In this document: positions 57,134 through 64,000 of the stretch, in pieces
Numbering within the stretch: position 1 is the first letter of the stretch
How the letters are laid out: the number at the start of each line of letters is the position of its first letter
Assembly: GCA_049323795.1 (NCBI GenBank)
Contig: JBMOOH010000020.1
Coordinates: 106,523 to 170,522, forward strand
Source of the DNA: JAOADN01 sp049323795
Lineage (GTDB): Bacteria > Pseudomonadota > Alphaproteobacteria > Rhodobacterales > Rhodobacteraceae
Direction: 5' to 3'
Length of the DNA: 64,000 bases
Notes under the pieces: generated by a model
Database searches by the model: none
What the model saw: the letters and a program-made list of their open reading frames with translations, nothing else
What the model was told of the DNA's origin: nothing
Position numbers and translations under genes: made by a program

Positions 57134-57970
57134 TTGACCTTCGGCGTTCTCCTCGCGGTACTCGGCGCGGCCCTCCTGCACGCGTCCTGGAACGCGCTTC
57201 TGAAGCTCGGTTCATCGAAGCGCGCGACCATGGTCGTCCTGTCGCTGACCGAGGTTCCGACCGGGCTGCTGATTGCGCTCAGCCGTCCATGGCCGTCGAC
57301 CGGGGTGTGGCCGTGGATCATCGCGGCGGGGTTTGCCCACCTCGCCTACAAGCTGTTCCTGCTCTACGCCTACGACTTCGGCGACCTGTCCCGGGTCTAT
57401 CCCATCGCGCGCGGCGCCGCGCCGATGCTGGTGCTGATCGTGGGGGCAGTCTTCCTGCCGGACAGGGTGGGAGGCTGGGAATACGCAGGGATCGCGATCG
57501 TCGGCGCGGGCATCGTGATGATGGCGCAGGGCGCCTTCCAGGGTGGCGAGAACCGGCGTCTGGTCCCGCTCGCGCTGGGCTCGGCCCTGGCGACGGCGAC
57601 CTACACGATGATCGACGGGCAGGGCGCGCGCATCTCGGGTGACGCGGTGGCCTATGTCGCCTGGGTCTTCGTGGCGGACGGGCTGATCTTCTCGACCGTG
57701 ATCCTGTCCTGGGTCGGCCGCCGGGCGCTGCCCGCCGAGCCCGCCGAATGGGCAAAGGGCGCGGCGGCCTCGCTCGCCTCGTACTTCTCCTACGCCATCG
57801 CCGTCTGGGCGATGACCGTCGCGCCGATCGCTCTCGTTGCGGCGCTCCGCGAAACCTCGATCCTCTTCGCGGTGCTCATCGGCTGGCTTCTGTTCGCCGA
57901 GCGGATGACGCAGGGCAAGTGGCTCGCCGTCGCGCTGATCGTCGCGGGCGTGGTCGTGACGCGGCTCTGA
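57134..57970 (+). CDS. EamA/DMT-family transporter
   Basis: 278 residues, ten predicted membrane helices in two EamA repeats (first repeat TFGVLLAVLGAALLHASWNALLK, second from about residue 150). TTG 57134 gives the standard DMT length; longer in-frame extension has no membrane character or ribosome site. Family members export metabolites or amino acids. The substrate is unknown. Convergent with the phosphatidylcholine synthase gene, 6 bp apart. Confidence 0.85.
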   Translation: MTFGVLLAVLGAALLHASWNALLKLGSSKRATMVVLSLTEVPTGLLIALSRPWPSTGVWPWIIAAGFAHLAYKLFLLYAYDFGDLSRVYPIARGAAPMLVLIVGAVFLPDRVGGWEYAGIAIVGAGIVMMAQGAFQGGENRRLVPLALGSALATATYTMIDGQGARISGDAVAYVAWVFVADGLIFSTVILSWVGRRALPAEPAEWAKGAAASLASYFSYAIAVWAMTVAPIALVAALRETSILFAVLIGWLLFAERMTQGKWLAVALIVAGVVVTRL

Positions 57971-57976
57971 CGGCCC

Positions 57977-58690
57977 TCAGACGATCCGCTCGGGCCGCTC
58001 GGGCCGCTCGGGCACAAGTTCCTGCGCGATGCCGGCAAGGATGAGGTAGAGCGAGGTCACGATCAGGCCGTAGCGGGCCCATGACTCGGGGTGGAAATCG
58101 TCCACCGCCGCCCATCCGGCGAACACCACCCAGGCAAGCGCCACGGGCAGGCTGAAGGCGCGCCATCGGTCCGTCCGCACCGGGTGGATGAACTTGAGGT
58201 TGGTGAACATCGTCGCCGCGAGCGCCACGATCACGACGAGCATCACCCAGAAGTTGGGCTTCAGCGCGAAGAGGACGAGGACCACCATGTTCCAGCACGC
58301 AGGGAAGCCCGCGAAGGAATTGTCCTTCGTCTTCATGCGGGTGTCGCAGAAGTAGACGGCGCTCGCATAGGTGATGACGATGATCGCGAGCCATCCCGTC
58401 CAGCCCGGCAGGAGGCCGGAGGTAAAGAGCGCGAAGGCCGGGATGAAGACGTAGGTCAGGTAGTCGATGATGAGGTCGAGAAGTACCCCGTCATAGGCCG
58501 GCCAGTTGGTCTTGACGTGGTAGCGCCGGGCCAGCGGGCCGTCGGCCCCGTCCACGATGAAGGCGACGACCAGCCACAGGAACATCATGCCCCATTTCTG
58601 TTCGACCGCCGCGAGCATCGCGAGCATGGCGAGCACCGCCCCGGTGGCGGTGAGCAGATGGACCATCAGGGCCTTAAGTCGCGCGGTCAT
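57977..58690 (-). CDS. pcs: Phosphatidylcholine synthase (CDP-alcohol phosphatidyltransferase family)
   Basis: 237 residues, about eight helices. The catalytic motif is readable as DGADGPLARRYHVKTNWPAYDGVLLDLIID, containing the D-G-x2-A-R-x8-G-x3-D-x3-D pattern in slightly altered spacing typical of Pcs. It condenses choline with CDP-diacylglycerol to make phosphatidylcholine in the inner membrane, a route typical of alphaproteobacteria. The length is normal. Confidence 0.88.
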   Translation of the reverse strand: MTARLKALMVHLLTATGAVLAMLAMLAAVEQKWGMMFLWLVVAFIVDGADGPLARRYHVKTNWPAYDGVLLDLIIDYLTYVFIPAFALFTSGLLPGWTGWLAIIVITYASAVYFCDTRMKTKDNSFAGFPACWNMVVLVLFALKPNFWVMLVVIVALAATMFTNLKFIHPVRTDRWRAFSLPVALAWVVFAGWAAVDDFHPESWARYGLIVTSLYLILAGIAQELVPERPERPERIV

Positions 58691-58750
58691 GGCGCTGTCA
58701 TGGCCGAACCGGCGGCAGGTTGCAACGGAAAGGCACTGCCGCAGCGCTGG

Positions 58751-59725
58751 TCACGCACGGGGATGGGCCCTTTCATAGACCTCGATCAGGCGCGCCGCAT
58801 CGACCGCGGTATAGACCTGCGTGGTCGACAGCGAGGCATGGCCCAGAAGTTCCTGTATCGCGCGGAGATCGCCCCCGGCCGAAAGCAGGTGCGTGGCGAA
58901 GCTGTGGCGCATGGCATGTGGCGTGGCCGTTGCCGGCAGGCCAAGGGCAGCGCGCGCCCTGGCCATCGCCAGCGCGATGAGCCTTGGAGACAGCGGACCT
59001 CCGCGCGCCCCCCGGAAGAGCGGTCCGCGCGGTTCGTCCGCTACCGGAAAGGGGCAGAGCGCGACATAGGCCGAGACAGCCGCGCGCGCCGCCGGCAGGA
59101 CCGGCACCACGCGTTCCTTGCCACCCTTGCCACGGATGCGCAGCGCCTCGGGAAGCACGGCCTCGGCCCCGGTCAGGCCGAGGGCCTCGGAGATCCGCAG
59201 GCCGGACCCGTAGAGCAGCGTCACCACCGCCCTGTCGCGCGCCCCGATCCAGTCTGCCTGCGCGAAGTCGGCCACGCTGCCGATCATGTCGCGCGCCGCC
59301 TCCTCGGCCAGCGGCCGGGGCAGGGGCCTGCGGAAGCGGGGCCCGCGGGTGGCGAGCACGGGGGTCGGATCGAAGCCCTCGCGCTCGGCCAGCCACCGGA
59401 CGAAGCCCTTCGCCGCGCTCAGCCTCCGCGACAGCGACCGCGCGCCGAGACCCCGTTCCCGTTCGTGCGCCATGAAGGCGCGCATGTCCTGCTGGCAGAG
59501 GCCGGCGATTCGCCCGGTCCCCAGGCTGCCGCCGTGGTGGGCGGCGAGGAACGACAGGAACGCCGTCACGTCGGCGACATAGGCCCTGACCGTATGGTCG
59601 GAAGCGCCGTCAAGCGCCCGCAGATGATCGGCCCAGCGGGCCAGCGCCTCGCGCAGCGCCTCGGACAGGCCGAGGGGCCCGAACCCTCGCCGGCCGGCCG
59701 GACCCCGGGGGCTCAGGCCAGCCAC
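58751..59725 (-). CDS. xerC: Tyrosine recombinase XerC
   Basis: 324 residues from GTG 59725, overlapping the DUF484 gene by 13 bp. An N-terminal core-binding SAM-like domain precedes the catalytic domain with Arg in SGLRISE, Lys in GKGGKERVVP, HxxR in PHAMRHSFATH, His in LLGHASL and the nucleophile in TTQVYTAV. With XerD it resolves chromosome dimers at dif. The neighbourhood (DUF484, aldolase, priA) is the conserved chromosomal one, so it is not an integrase of a mobile element. Confidence 0.93.
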   Translation of the reverse strand: MAGLSPRGPAGRRGFGPLGLSEALREALARWADHLRALDGASDHTVRAYVADVTAFLSFLAAHHGGSLGTGRIAGLCQQDMRAFMAHERERGLGARSLSRRLSAAKGFVRWLAEREGFDPTPVLATRGPRFRRPLPRPLAEEAARDMIGSVADFAQADWIGARDRAVVTLLYGSGLRISEALGLTGAEAVLPEALRIRGKGGKERVVPVLPAARAAVSAYVALCPFPVADEPRGPLFRGARGGPLSPRLIALAMARARAALGLPATATPHAMRHSFATHLLSAGGDLRAIQELLGHASLSTTQVYTAVDAARLIEVYERAHPRA

Positions 59726-60420
59726 CGCCGCATGGTCCGTTCGAACACTCCGGCGAAGAAGCCGAGCAGGTCGGTCCCCTGGTTCGCGCGGAACTGGTGC
59801 GGATCCTCAGAGCCCATCACGATCATTCCCGGAAGGCGGCCGGGCCCGAGGTCGAGCCGCATGAGGGCCTCGGACCGGATCCAGGCCCCGTCCTCGCCAT
59901 GCAGGCGGTCGCTCTCGGGCAGCGTCTGGCGCAGCACCACGGGCCGGTTCGCCGCCGGCCGCCCGCCCCGCATGTAGGCATCGACGAATCCGGGCTCGGC
60001 GATGCACAGCACGTCCCCGAGCCGGTCCAGCACCGCGTCCTCGGCCGATTGAGGCGATTCAAGCACGAGCCTCAGCACATCGACCCTGAGGATCTGCGCA
60101 ACCTCCCCCCCGAGGTTCCTGAGGAAGGTCTCGAAGCTCACGGGTTCGAGCATCGCCAGTACCGCGCGATGTACCTGATTGGTGCCCGCGAGGTTCTCGT
60201 AGGCCGCCGCGATGACCGAGCGGTGCGTGTCCTCGAGCCGGTCGAGCCGGGCTTCCAGACGTTCCATCGCGATCCCGCGCAGATCCACGATGTTCGACCC
60301 CATCGCGCGTTCGTTCGCCGCGATCAGGGCGCGCATCAGGTCGCGGTCCTCGAGAATGACCTCGGGTTCCGCGATCAGACGGTCGCGGATCTCGTCGGCA
60401 ATGCTTGCCGTCTCTGCCAT
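59713..60420 (-). CDS. DUF484 family protein
   Basis: 235 residues. N-terminal helical part (RDRLIAEPEVILEDRDLMRALIAANE, then a coiled coil MERLEARLDRLEDTHRSVIAAAYENL) and a C-terminal GAF-like domain. The start is ATG 60420 (AGAGGA 5 bp upstream), with an adjacent GTG at 60423 as alternative. DUF484 genes lie next to xerC in many proteobacteria, with no settled function. Translational coupling to xerC is likely given the overlap. Confidence 0.9.
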   Translation of the reverse strand: MAETASIADEIRDRLIAEPEVILEDRDLMRALIAANERAMGSNIVDLRGIAMERLEARLDRLEDTHRSVIAAAYENLAGTNQVHRAVLAMLEPVSFETFLRNLGGEVAQILRVDVLRLVLESPQSAEDAVLDRLGDVLCIAEPGFVDAYMRGGRPAANRPVVLRQTLPESDRLHGEDGAWIRSEALMRLDLGPGRLPGMIVMGSEDPHQFRANQGTDLLGFFAGVFERTMRRWLA

Positions 60421-60499
60421 CACTGTCCTCTTGCCTGTCGCCGGGGCCGCTTGACCGGGCCCCTTGCCGTTGCTGCTTCGCGGGCGACTATAGCAGGGT

Positions 60500-61153
60500 T
60501 CAGATGATTTTCTGCCCCGTTTTGGCCCAGTCCTTCAAAAACTGCTCCAACCCCCTGTCGGTCAGGGGGTGCGACGCCATCGACCTGATCACGGCCGGGG
60601 GGGCGGTGATGACGTCGGCGCCGATGCGGGCCACCTCGATGATGTGGTTCACGCTGCGGATCGACGCGGCAAGGATTTCCGTCTTGAAGCCGTAGTTGTC
60701 GTAGATCGTTCGGATGTCCTCGATCAGATCGGTGCCGTCGAGGTGGATGTCGTCGAGCCGCCCGATGAAGGGGCTGATGAAGGCGGCGCCCGCCTTGGCG
60801 GCGAGGATCGCCTGCGCAGCCGAGAAGCAGAGCGTGACGTTGACCTTGTGGCCTTCGGATGCGAAAGCCTTGCAGGCGGTCAGGCCGTCCCAGGTGAGCG
60901 GCACCTTGATCGCGATGTTCGGCGCGATCTTGGCGAGCTTCAGCCCCTCGGCGATCATCGCCCTGGCTTCGGTCGCCACCACCTCGGCCGAGACGGGACC
61001 CGAAACCATGTCGCAGATTTCCTTGGTCACTTCGACGATGTCGCGGCCCGCCTTGAGGATGAGCGAGGGGTTGGTGGTGACGCCGTCCACCATTCCGAGG
61101 TCGTTGAGCTCCCTGATCGCGGCCACATCGGCCGTGTCGACGAAGAATTTCAT
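60500..61153 (-). CDS. Transaldolase-like fructose-6-phosphate aldolase
   Basis: 217 residues of the short transaldolase family (FSA/TalC). The Schiff-base Lys is K83 in NIAIKVPLTWDG, with the opening MKFFVDTADVAAIREL and the later SPFIGRLDDI. Whether it works as a transaldolase or as a fructose-6-phosphate aldolase depends on a few active-site residues that I did not assign. Divergent from priA; upstream of DUF484 and xerC. Confidence 0.9.
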   Translation of the reverse strand: MKFFVDTADVAAIRELNDLGMVDGVTTNPSLILKAGRDIVEVTKEICDMVSGPVSAEVVATEARAMIAEGLKLAKIAPNIAIKVPLTWDGLTACKAFASEGHKVNVTLCFSAAQAILAAKAGAAFISPFIGRLDDIHLDGTDLIEDIRTIYDNYGFKTEILAASIRSVNHIIEVARIGADVITAPPAVIRSMASHPLTDRGLEQFLKDWAKTGQKII

Positions 61154-61257
61154 GGGCGTCCTCCTGCGTACCGGGTGTGTCGGCCGAGGGTTTACTGCAA
61201 GCGCCGGGGGGCGGGAACCCGGAATCGCGTCCGCAGCCGTGCCGGGGCCGAACTAGG

Positions 61258-63453
61258 GTGGAGCCGGTCGCCCCCCATGCGGAAGGCACGGCGGTGTCGG
61301 TCCTGACGACCGAGCCGCTCGGCAAGCCGCTCGACTACCTCGCCCCGCCGGGCGGGGTGCCGGACGGGGCGCTGGTCGAGGTGCCGCTCGGGCCGCGCCG
61401 GGTGCTGGGAGTCGTGTGGGGACCGGGCGATGGCCGGTTCGACCGGGCGCGCCTGCGGCCGGTGGCGCGCGTGCTGGCGGCAGAACCGCTGACGGCGACG
61501 ATGCGCGAGTTCCTGGTGCGGGCGGCGGACTACACGCTGACCCCGATGCCCGCCATGCTGCGGCTTGCGCTTCGCGCGCCCGGACTCGGCGATCCGGCCG
61601 CGCTGCGCCGCGTGTACCGGGCGGGCCGGGGCGGGCCGGGGCGGATGACGGATGCACGGGCGAGGGTTCTCGCGGTGGTCGGGGATTACGGCGGGGCGGC
61701 CTTCACGCTGGGGGAACTCGCCGAACTCGCAGGCGTGACGGCGAGCGTGGTCAAGGGACTGGCTGCCGCCGGTGCGCTGGTCGAGGAGGAGGCGCCGAAG
61801 GACGCGCCATTCCCCCGGCTGGACTTCGGCCGGACGGGCAAGCCCCTCGCCCCCGACCAGTCCGGGGCCGCCGGACGGCTGCGCGCCGGGGTGAGGTCCG
61901 GCGAGTACGGGACGACGCTTCTGAAGGGCGTCACCGGCTCGGGAAAGACCGAGGTCTATCTCGAGGCCGTCGCCGAATGTCTGGCGATGGGACGGCAGGC
62001 GCTGGTCCTTCTGCCCGAGATCGCGCTGACCGCCGAGTTCCTGGCCCGCGTCGACGACCGTTTCGGTGCGCGGCCCGGGGAATGGCACTCGGGGATCACC
62101 CGGACGGAACGGCGGCGGCTGTGGAAGATGGCGGGGGAGGGGGGCGTGCAGCTGGCCGTGGGGGCGCGGTCGGCGCTGTTCCTGCCGTTCCGCGACCTGG
62201 GCCTCATCGTCGTCGACGAGGAACACGACACCTCCTACAAGCAGGAGGACGGGGTTCTCTACAACGCGCGCGACATGGCGGTGCTGCGCGCGTCCCTCGA
62301 AGGGGCGCAGGTGGTTCTGTCCTCGGCGACGCCCTCGCTCGAGACCTGGGCCAATGCCGAGGCGGGGAAGTATGCGCGGATCGACCTGACCTCGCGGTTC
62401 GGGCCGGCGGAACTGCCGGAAATCCGGTCCGTGGACATGCGCGAGGAGACGCTGCCCGCCAACCGCTGGATCGGGCAGGCGCTGGTGACCGGAATCCGCG
62501 ACCGGATCTCGGCGGGGGAGCAGTCGCTGCTGTTCCTCAACCGCCGCGGCTACGCGCCCGTCACGGTCTGCCGGGCCTGCGGGCATCAGGTGGGCTGCGA
62601 CCACTGCGACGCCCGGATGGTGGAGCACCGGTTCCTCAGGCGCCTCGTCTGCCACCAGTGCGGCGAGACCAAGCCGATGCCGGCCGCCTGCCCGTCCTGC
62701 AAGGCGGAGGGGAGGATGGCCCCGGTCGGCCCCGGCGTGGAACGGCTGGCCGAGGAGGTGGCGGAGCGGTTCCCCGAGGCGCGGGTCGCGGTGCTGTCGT
62801 CGGACCTGTTCGGGACGGCGCGGGCCCTGAAGGCCAAGATCGAGGAGATCGCGGGGGGCGGGGCCGACATCATCATCGGGACGCAGCTTGTCGCGAAGGG
62901 GCACAACTTTCCGCTGCTGACGCTCGTCGGCGTCATCGACGCGGATCTCGGTCTCCAGGGGTCGGACCTGCGGGCGGCCGAGCGGACGTTCCAGCTGATG
63001 CGGCAGGTTTCGGGCCGGGCGGGGCGGGGGGAAAGGCGGGGGGTGGCGCTGCTCCAGACCTGTCAGCCGGACCACCCGGTGATCCGGGCGATCCTCGCCG
63101 GCGACGAGGAAGCGTTCTGGCGGGCCGAGGCGGCGGCCCGGAAGGCGGCGGGAGTGCCGCCCTACGGGCGCATGGCGGGGATCGTGCTCTCCGCGCCGGA
63201 CATCGCGCAGGTATTCGACTTCGGGGCCGAGCTTGCCCGCCGGGACGGACCCCTCAGGCGGGTGGGGGCCGAGCTTTACGGGCCGGCAGCGGCGCCCGTC
63301 GCCCGGGTCAGGGGGCGGCACCGGGTGCGGCTCCTCATCAAGGCGGCGAGGGGCGTGCCGCTGCAGCCCGCGATCCAGGAATGGCTGGCCCAGGTCAGGG
63401 TGCCCGCGAACCTGCGCCTGAGCGTCGATATCGACCCGCAGAGCTTCTACTGA
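61258..63453 (+). CDS. priA: Primosomal protein N' (replication restart helicase PriA)
   Basis: 731 residues from GTG 61258; an in-frame ATG at 61177 is unlikely because homology begins near EGTAVSVLTTEPL. Helicase motifs: Walker A GVTGSGKTEVYLEA, the DEEH box in VVDEEHDTSYKQ, AVLSSATPSLE-type motif III and QVSGRAGRGERRG. The zinc-binding insert has CRACGHQVGCDHCDARM and CHQCGETK...CPSC. It reloads the replisome at stalled forks. The final stop codon lies in a long palindrome shared with the convergent gene. Confidence 0.95.
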   Translation: MEPVAPHAEGTAVSVLTTEPLGKPLDYLAPPGGVPDGALVEVPLGPRRVLGVVWGPGDGRFDRARLRPVARVLAAEPLTATMREFLVRAADYTLTPMPAMLRLALRAPGLGDPAALRRVYRAGRGGPGRMTDARARVLAVVGDYGGAAFTLGELAELAGVTASVVKGLAAAGALVEEEAPKDAPFPRLDFGRTGKPLAPDQSGAAGRLRAGVRSGEYGTTLLKGVTGSGKTEVYLEAVAECLAMGRQALVLLPEIALTAEFLARVDDRFGARPGEWHSGITRTERRRLWKMAGEGGVQLAVGARSALFLPFRDLGLIVVDEEHDTSYKQEDGVLYNARDMAVLRASLEGAQVVLSSATPSLETWANAEAGKYARIDLTSRFGPAELPEIRSVDMREETLPANRWIGQALVTGIRDRISAGEQSLLFLNRRGYAPVTVCRACGHQVGCDHCDARMVEHRFLRRLVCHQCGETKPMPAACPSCKAEGRMAPVGPGVERLAEEVAERFPEARVAVLSSDLFGTARALKAKIEEIAGGGADIIIGTQLVAKGHNFPLLTLVGVIDADLGLQGSDLRAAERTFQLMRQVSGRAGRGERRGVALLQTCQPDHPVIRAILAGDEEAFWRAEAAARKAAGVPPYGRMAGIVLSAPDIAQVFDFGAELARRDGPLRRVGAELYGPAAAPVARVRGRHRVRLLIKAARGVPLQPAIQEWLAQVRVPANLRLSVDIDPQSFY

Positions 63454-63481
63454 CCGCCGGCCCGGTCCCGGCCGGCGGTCA
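63451..63481. terminator. Bidirectional terminator between priA and the anti-sigma gene
   Basis: TGACCGCCGGCC at 63451-63462 and its exact reverse complement at 63470-63481 form a 12-bp stem with a 7-nt loop. The first three bases are the priA stop codon; the last three, read on the minus strand, are the stop codon of the convergent gene. Confidence 0.7.
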
Positions 63482-64000
63482 GCCCAGCGCCTCGTAAGCC
63501 CGGGCGGCCATCACCTTGAGCACGTCCCGCGGGGCATCCCCGACGACGGCGCAGCCGAAGCCGTCCTCCACCCACCACCAGCCTTGCGTCCCGCCGCCCT
63601 CGACCAGTCTGAGCGCGGTCTCGCGCACCCCCGGCTCGGGAGCGAGGTAGAGGGTGACACGCCGGCCCTGGGAATCCTCGTACATCAGGGCCGCCGCCGG
63701 CCCGTCGGGGTCGGGAAGGATCCGGCCGCCGACCAGCCGGAATCCCTCGGGCGAAAAGTCGGGCAGCGTCAGCGGCCTTCCCACCCGCCTGCCCAGCCAG
63801 GCCGCAAGCCGTTCGGGATCCGCGGCGCTCATCTCGACCGGATGGGTCACCTCGGGGGCGAAGGTCCGGTGCGCAAGGAGCGCCGCCTGCGCAAAGTCCA
63901 GCCCCCCGGCCGGGGGACTGCCGAGGCGCGCCGCACCGAAGCCCAGGGCGGAGCCGACCGCCACGAACGCGGCCGCTGCGGCCAGCGGCCTGAACCGACG
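63479..64000 (-). CDS. Anti-sigma factor, C-terminal part (runs off right edge)
   Basis: The last 173 codons of a larger gene are visible, and the frame is open to position 64000. The visible N-terminal portion is one membrane helix (RPLAAAAAFVAVGSALGFGAARL). It is followed by a periplasmic domain with FAQAALLAHRTFAPEVTHPVEM, AWLGRRVGRPLTLPDFSPEGFRLVGGR and a C-terminal GWWWVEDGFGCAVVG, a pattern common to anti-sigma factors of ECF sigmas in this order. The zinc-binding or helical anti-sigma domain and the sigma gene must lie beyond the right edge. Confidence 0.82.
   Translation of the reverse strand, partial: RRFRPLAAAAAFVAVGSALGFGAARLGSPPAGGLDFAQAALLAHRTFAPEVTHPVEMSAADPERLAAWLGRRVGRPLTLPDFSPEGFRLVGGRILPDPDGPAAALMYEDSQGRRVTLYLAPEPGVRETALRLVEGGGTQGWWWVEDGFGCAVVGDAPRDVLKVMAARAYEALG

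Noticed and set aside
58751..59725. Tyrosine recombinase as a mobile-element integrase
   Set aside because: Length, motifs and the DUF484/aldolase/priA neighbourhood identify XerC. No attachment-site repeats seen.

Overview
The window is about 64 kb of chromosomal DNA with high GC (roughly two-thirds by eye). Several traits point to Rhodobacterales (Rhodobacteraceae or Paracoccaceae); I would not name a genus. These are a class I lysyl-tRNA synthetase, phosphatidylcholine synthase, a transaldolase-like aldolase/DUF484/xerC/priA block, an anti-sigma factor, small DUF3309-type proteins, CHASE2 adenylate cyclase paired with FecR, frequent GTG and TTG starts, and tightly packed genes. I saw no tRNA, rRNA, CRISPR array, insertion sequence, prophage or attachment site. 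Both ends cut a gene.

Layout. 1-5.7 kb: the end of a surface-polysaccharide block, with two NDP-sugar epimerase/dehydratase-type proteins, a nucleotide-sugar 6-dehydrogenase, a sulfotransferase and a UDP-galactopyranose-mutase-like FAD protein. 5.8-9.7 kb: an MsrQ-like haem membrane protein, a UxaA-type altronate/galactarate dehydratase, a possible 57-residue protein and a D-2-hydroxyacid dehydrogenase. 10-13 kb: a FecR-domain periplasmic protein and a CHASE2 adenylate cyclase. 13-18.6 kb, minus strand: a spermidine/putrescine-type ABC importer whose last gene is an enolase-superfamily (mandelate racemase type) enzyme, probably for an organic or sugar acid. 19-24 kb: a LysR regulator divergent from dabB-dabA, an inorganic-carbon accumulation complex, with a palindrome against the LysR start codon.

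24-33.8 kb: mostly housekeeping genes. They include a glutamine amidotransferase, two very small membrane proteins (52 and 25 residues), a cold-shock protein, the ABC-F protein EttA, nadD, a PBP4-type DacB, a TerB-like protein, class I lysyl-tRNA synthetase, a CHAD protein and a DUF4864 protein. 34-38.5 kb: a parallel beta-helix protein, a hybrid histidine kinase whose ATP-binding domain looks destroyed, and a PNPOx-fold flavoprotein. 38.5-45.4 kb: a SulP anion transporter, then acetyl-CoA synthetase followed by an MHS-family transporter with a long Ala/Lys-rich insertion, and a single-domain response regulator.

45.3-64 kb: truA, a YcjX-YcjF pair, a DUF2339 membrane protein, a cNMP-binding/thioredoxin-reductase-like fusion, ileS, an O6-alkylguanine methyltransferase, a DMT exporter, phosphatidylcholine synthase, xerC, DUF484, transaldolase-like aldolase, priA and the C-terminal part of an anti-sigma factor.

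No clearly new multi-gene system is evident. The most unusual points are the coiled-coil-like insertion in the acetate-linked MHS transporter, the pseudokinase-like hybrid sensor, a low-GC patch inside ileS, the DabAB locus with its candidate LysR operator, and the very small membrane ORFs.
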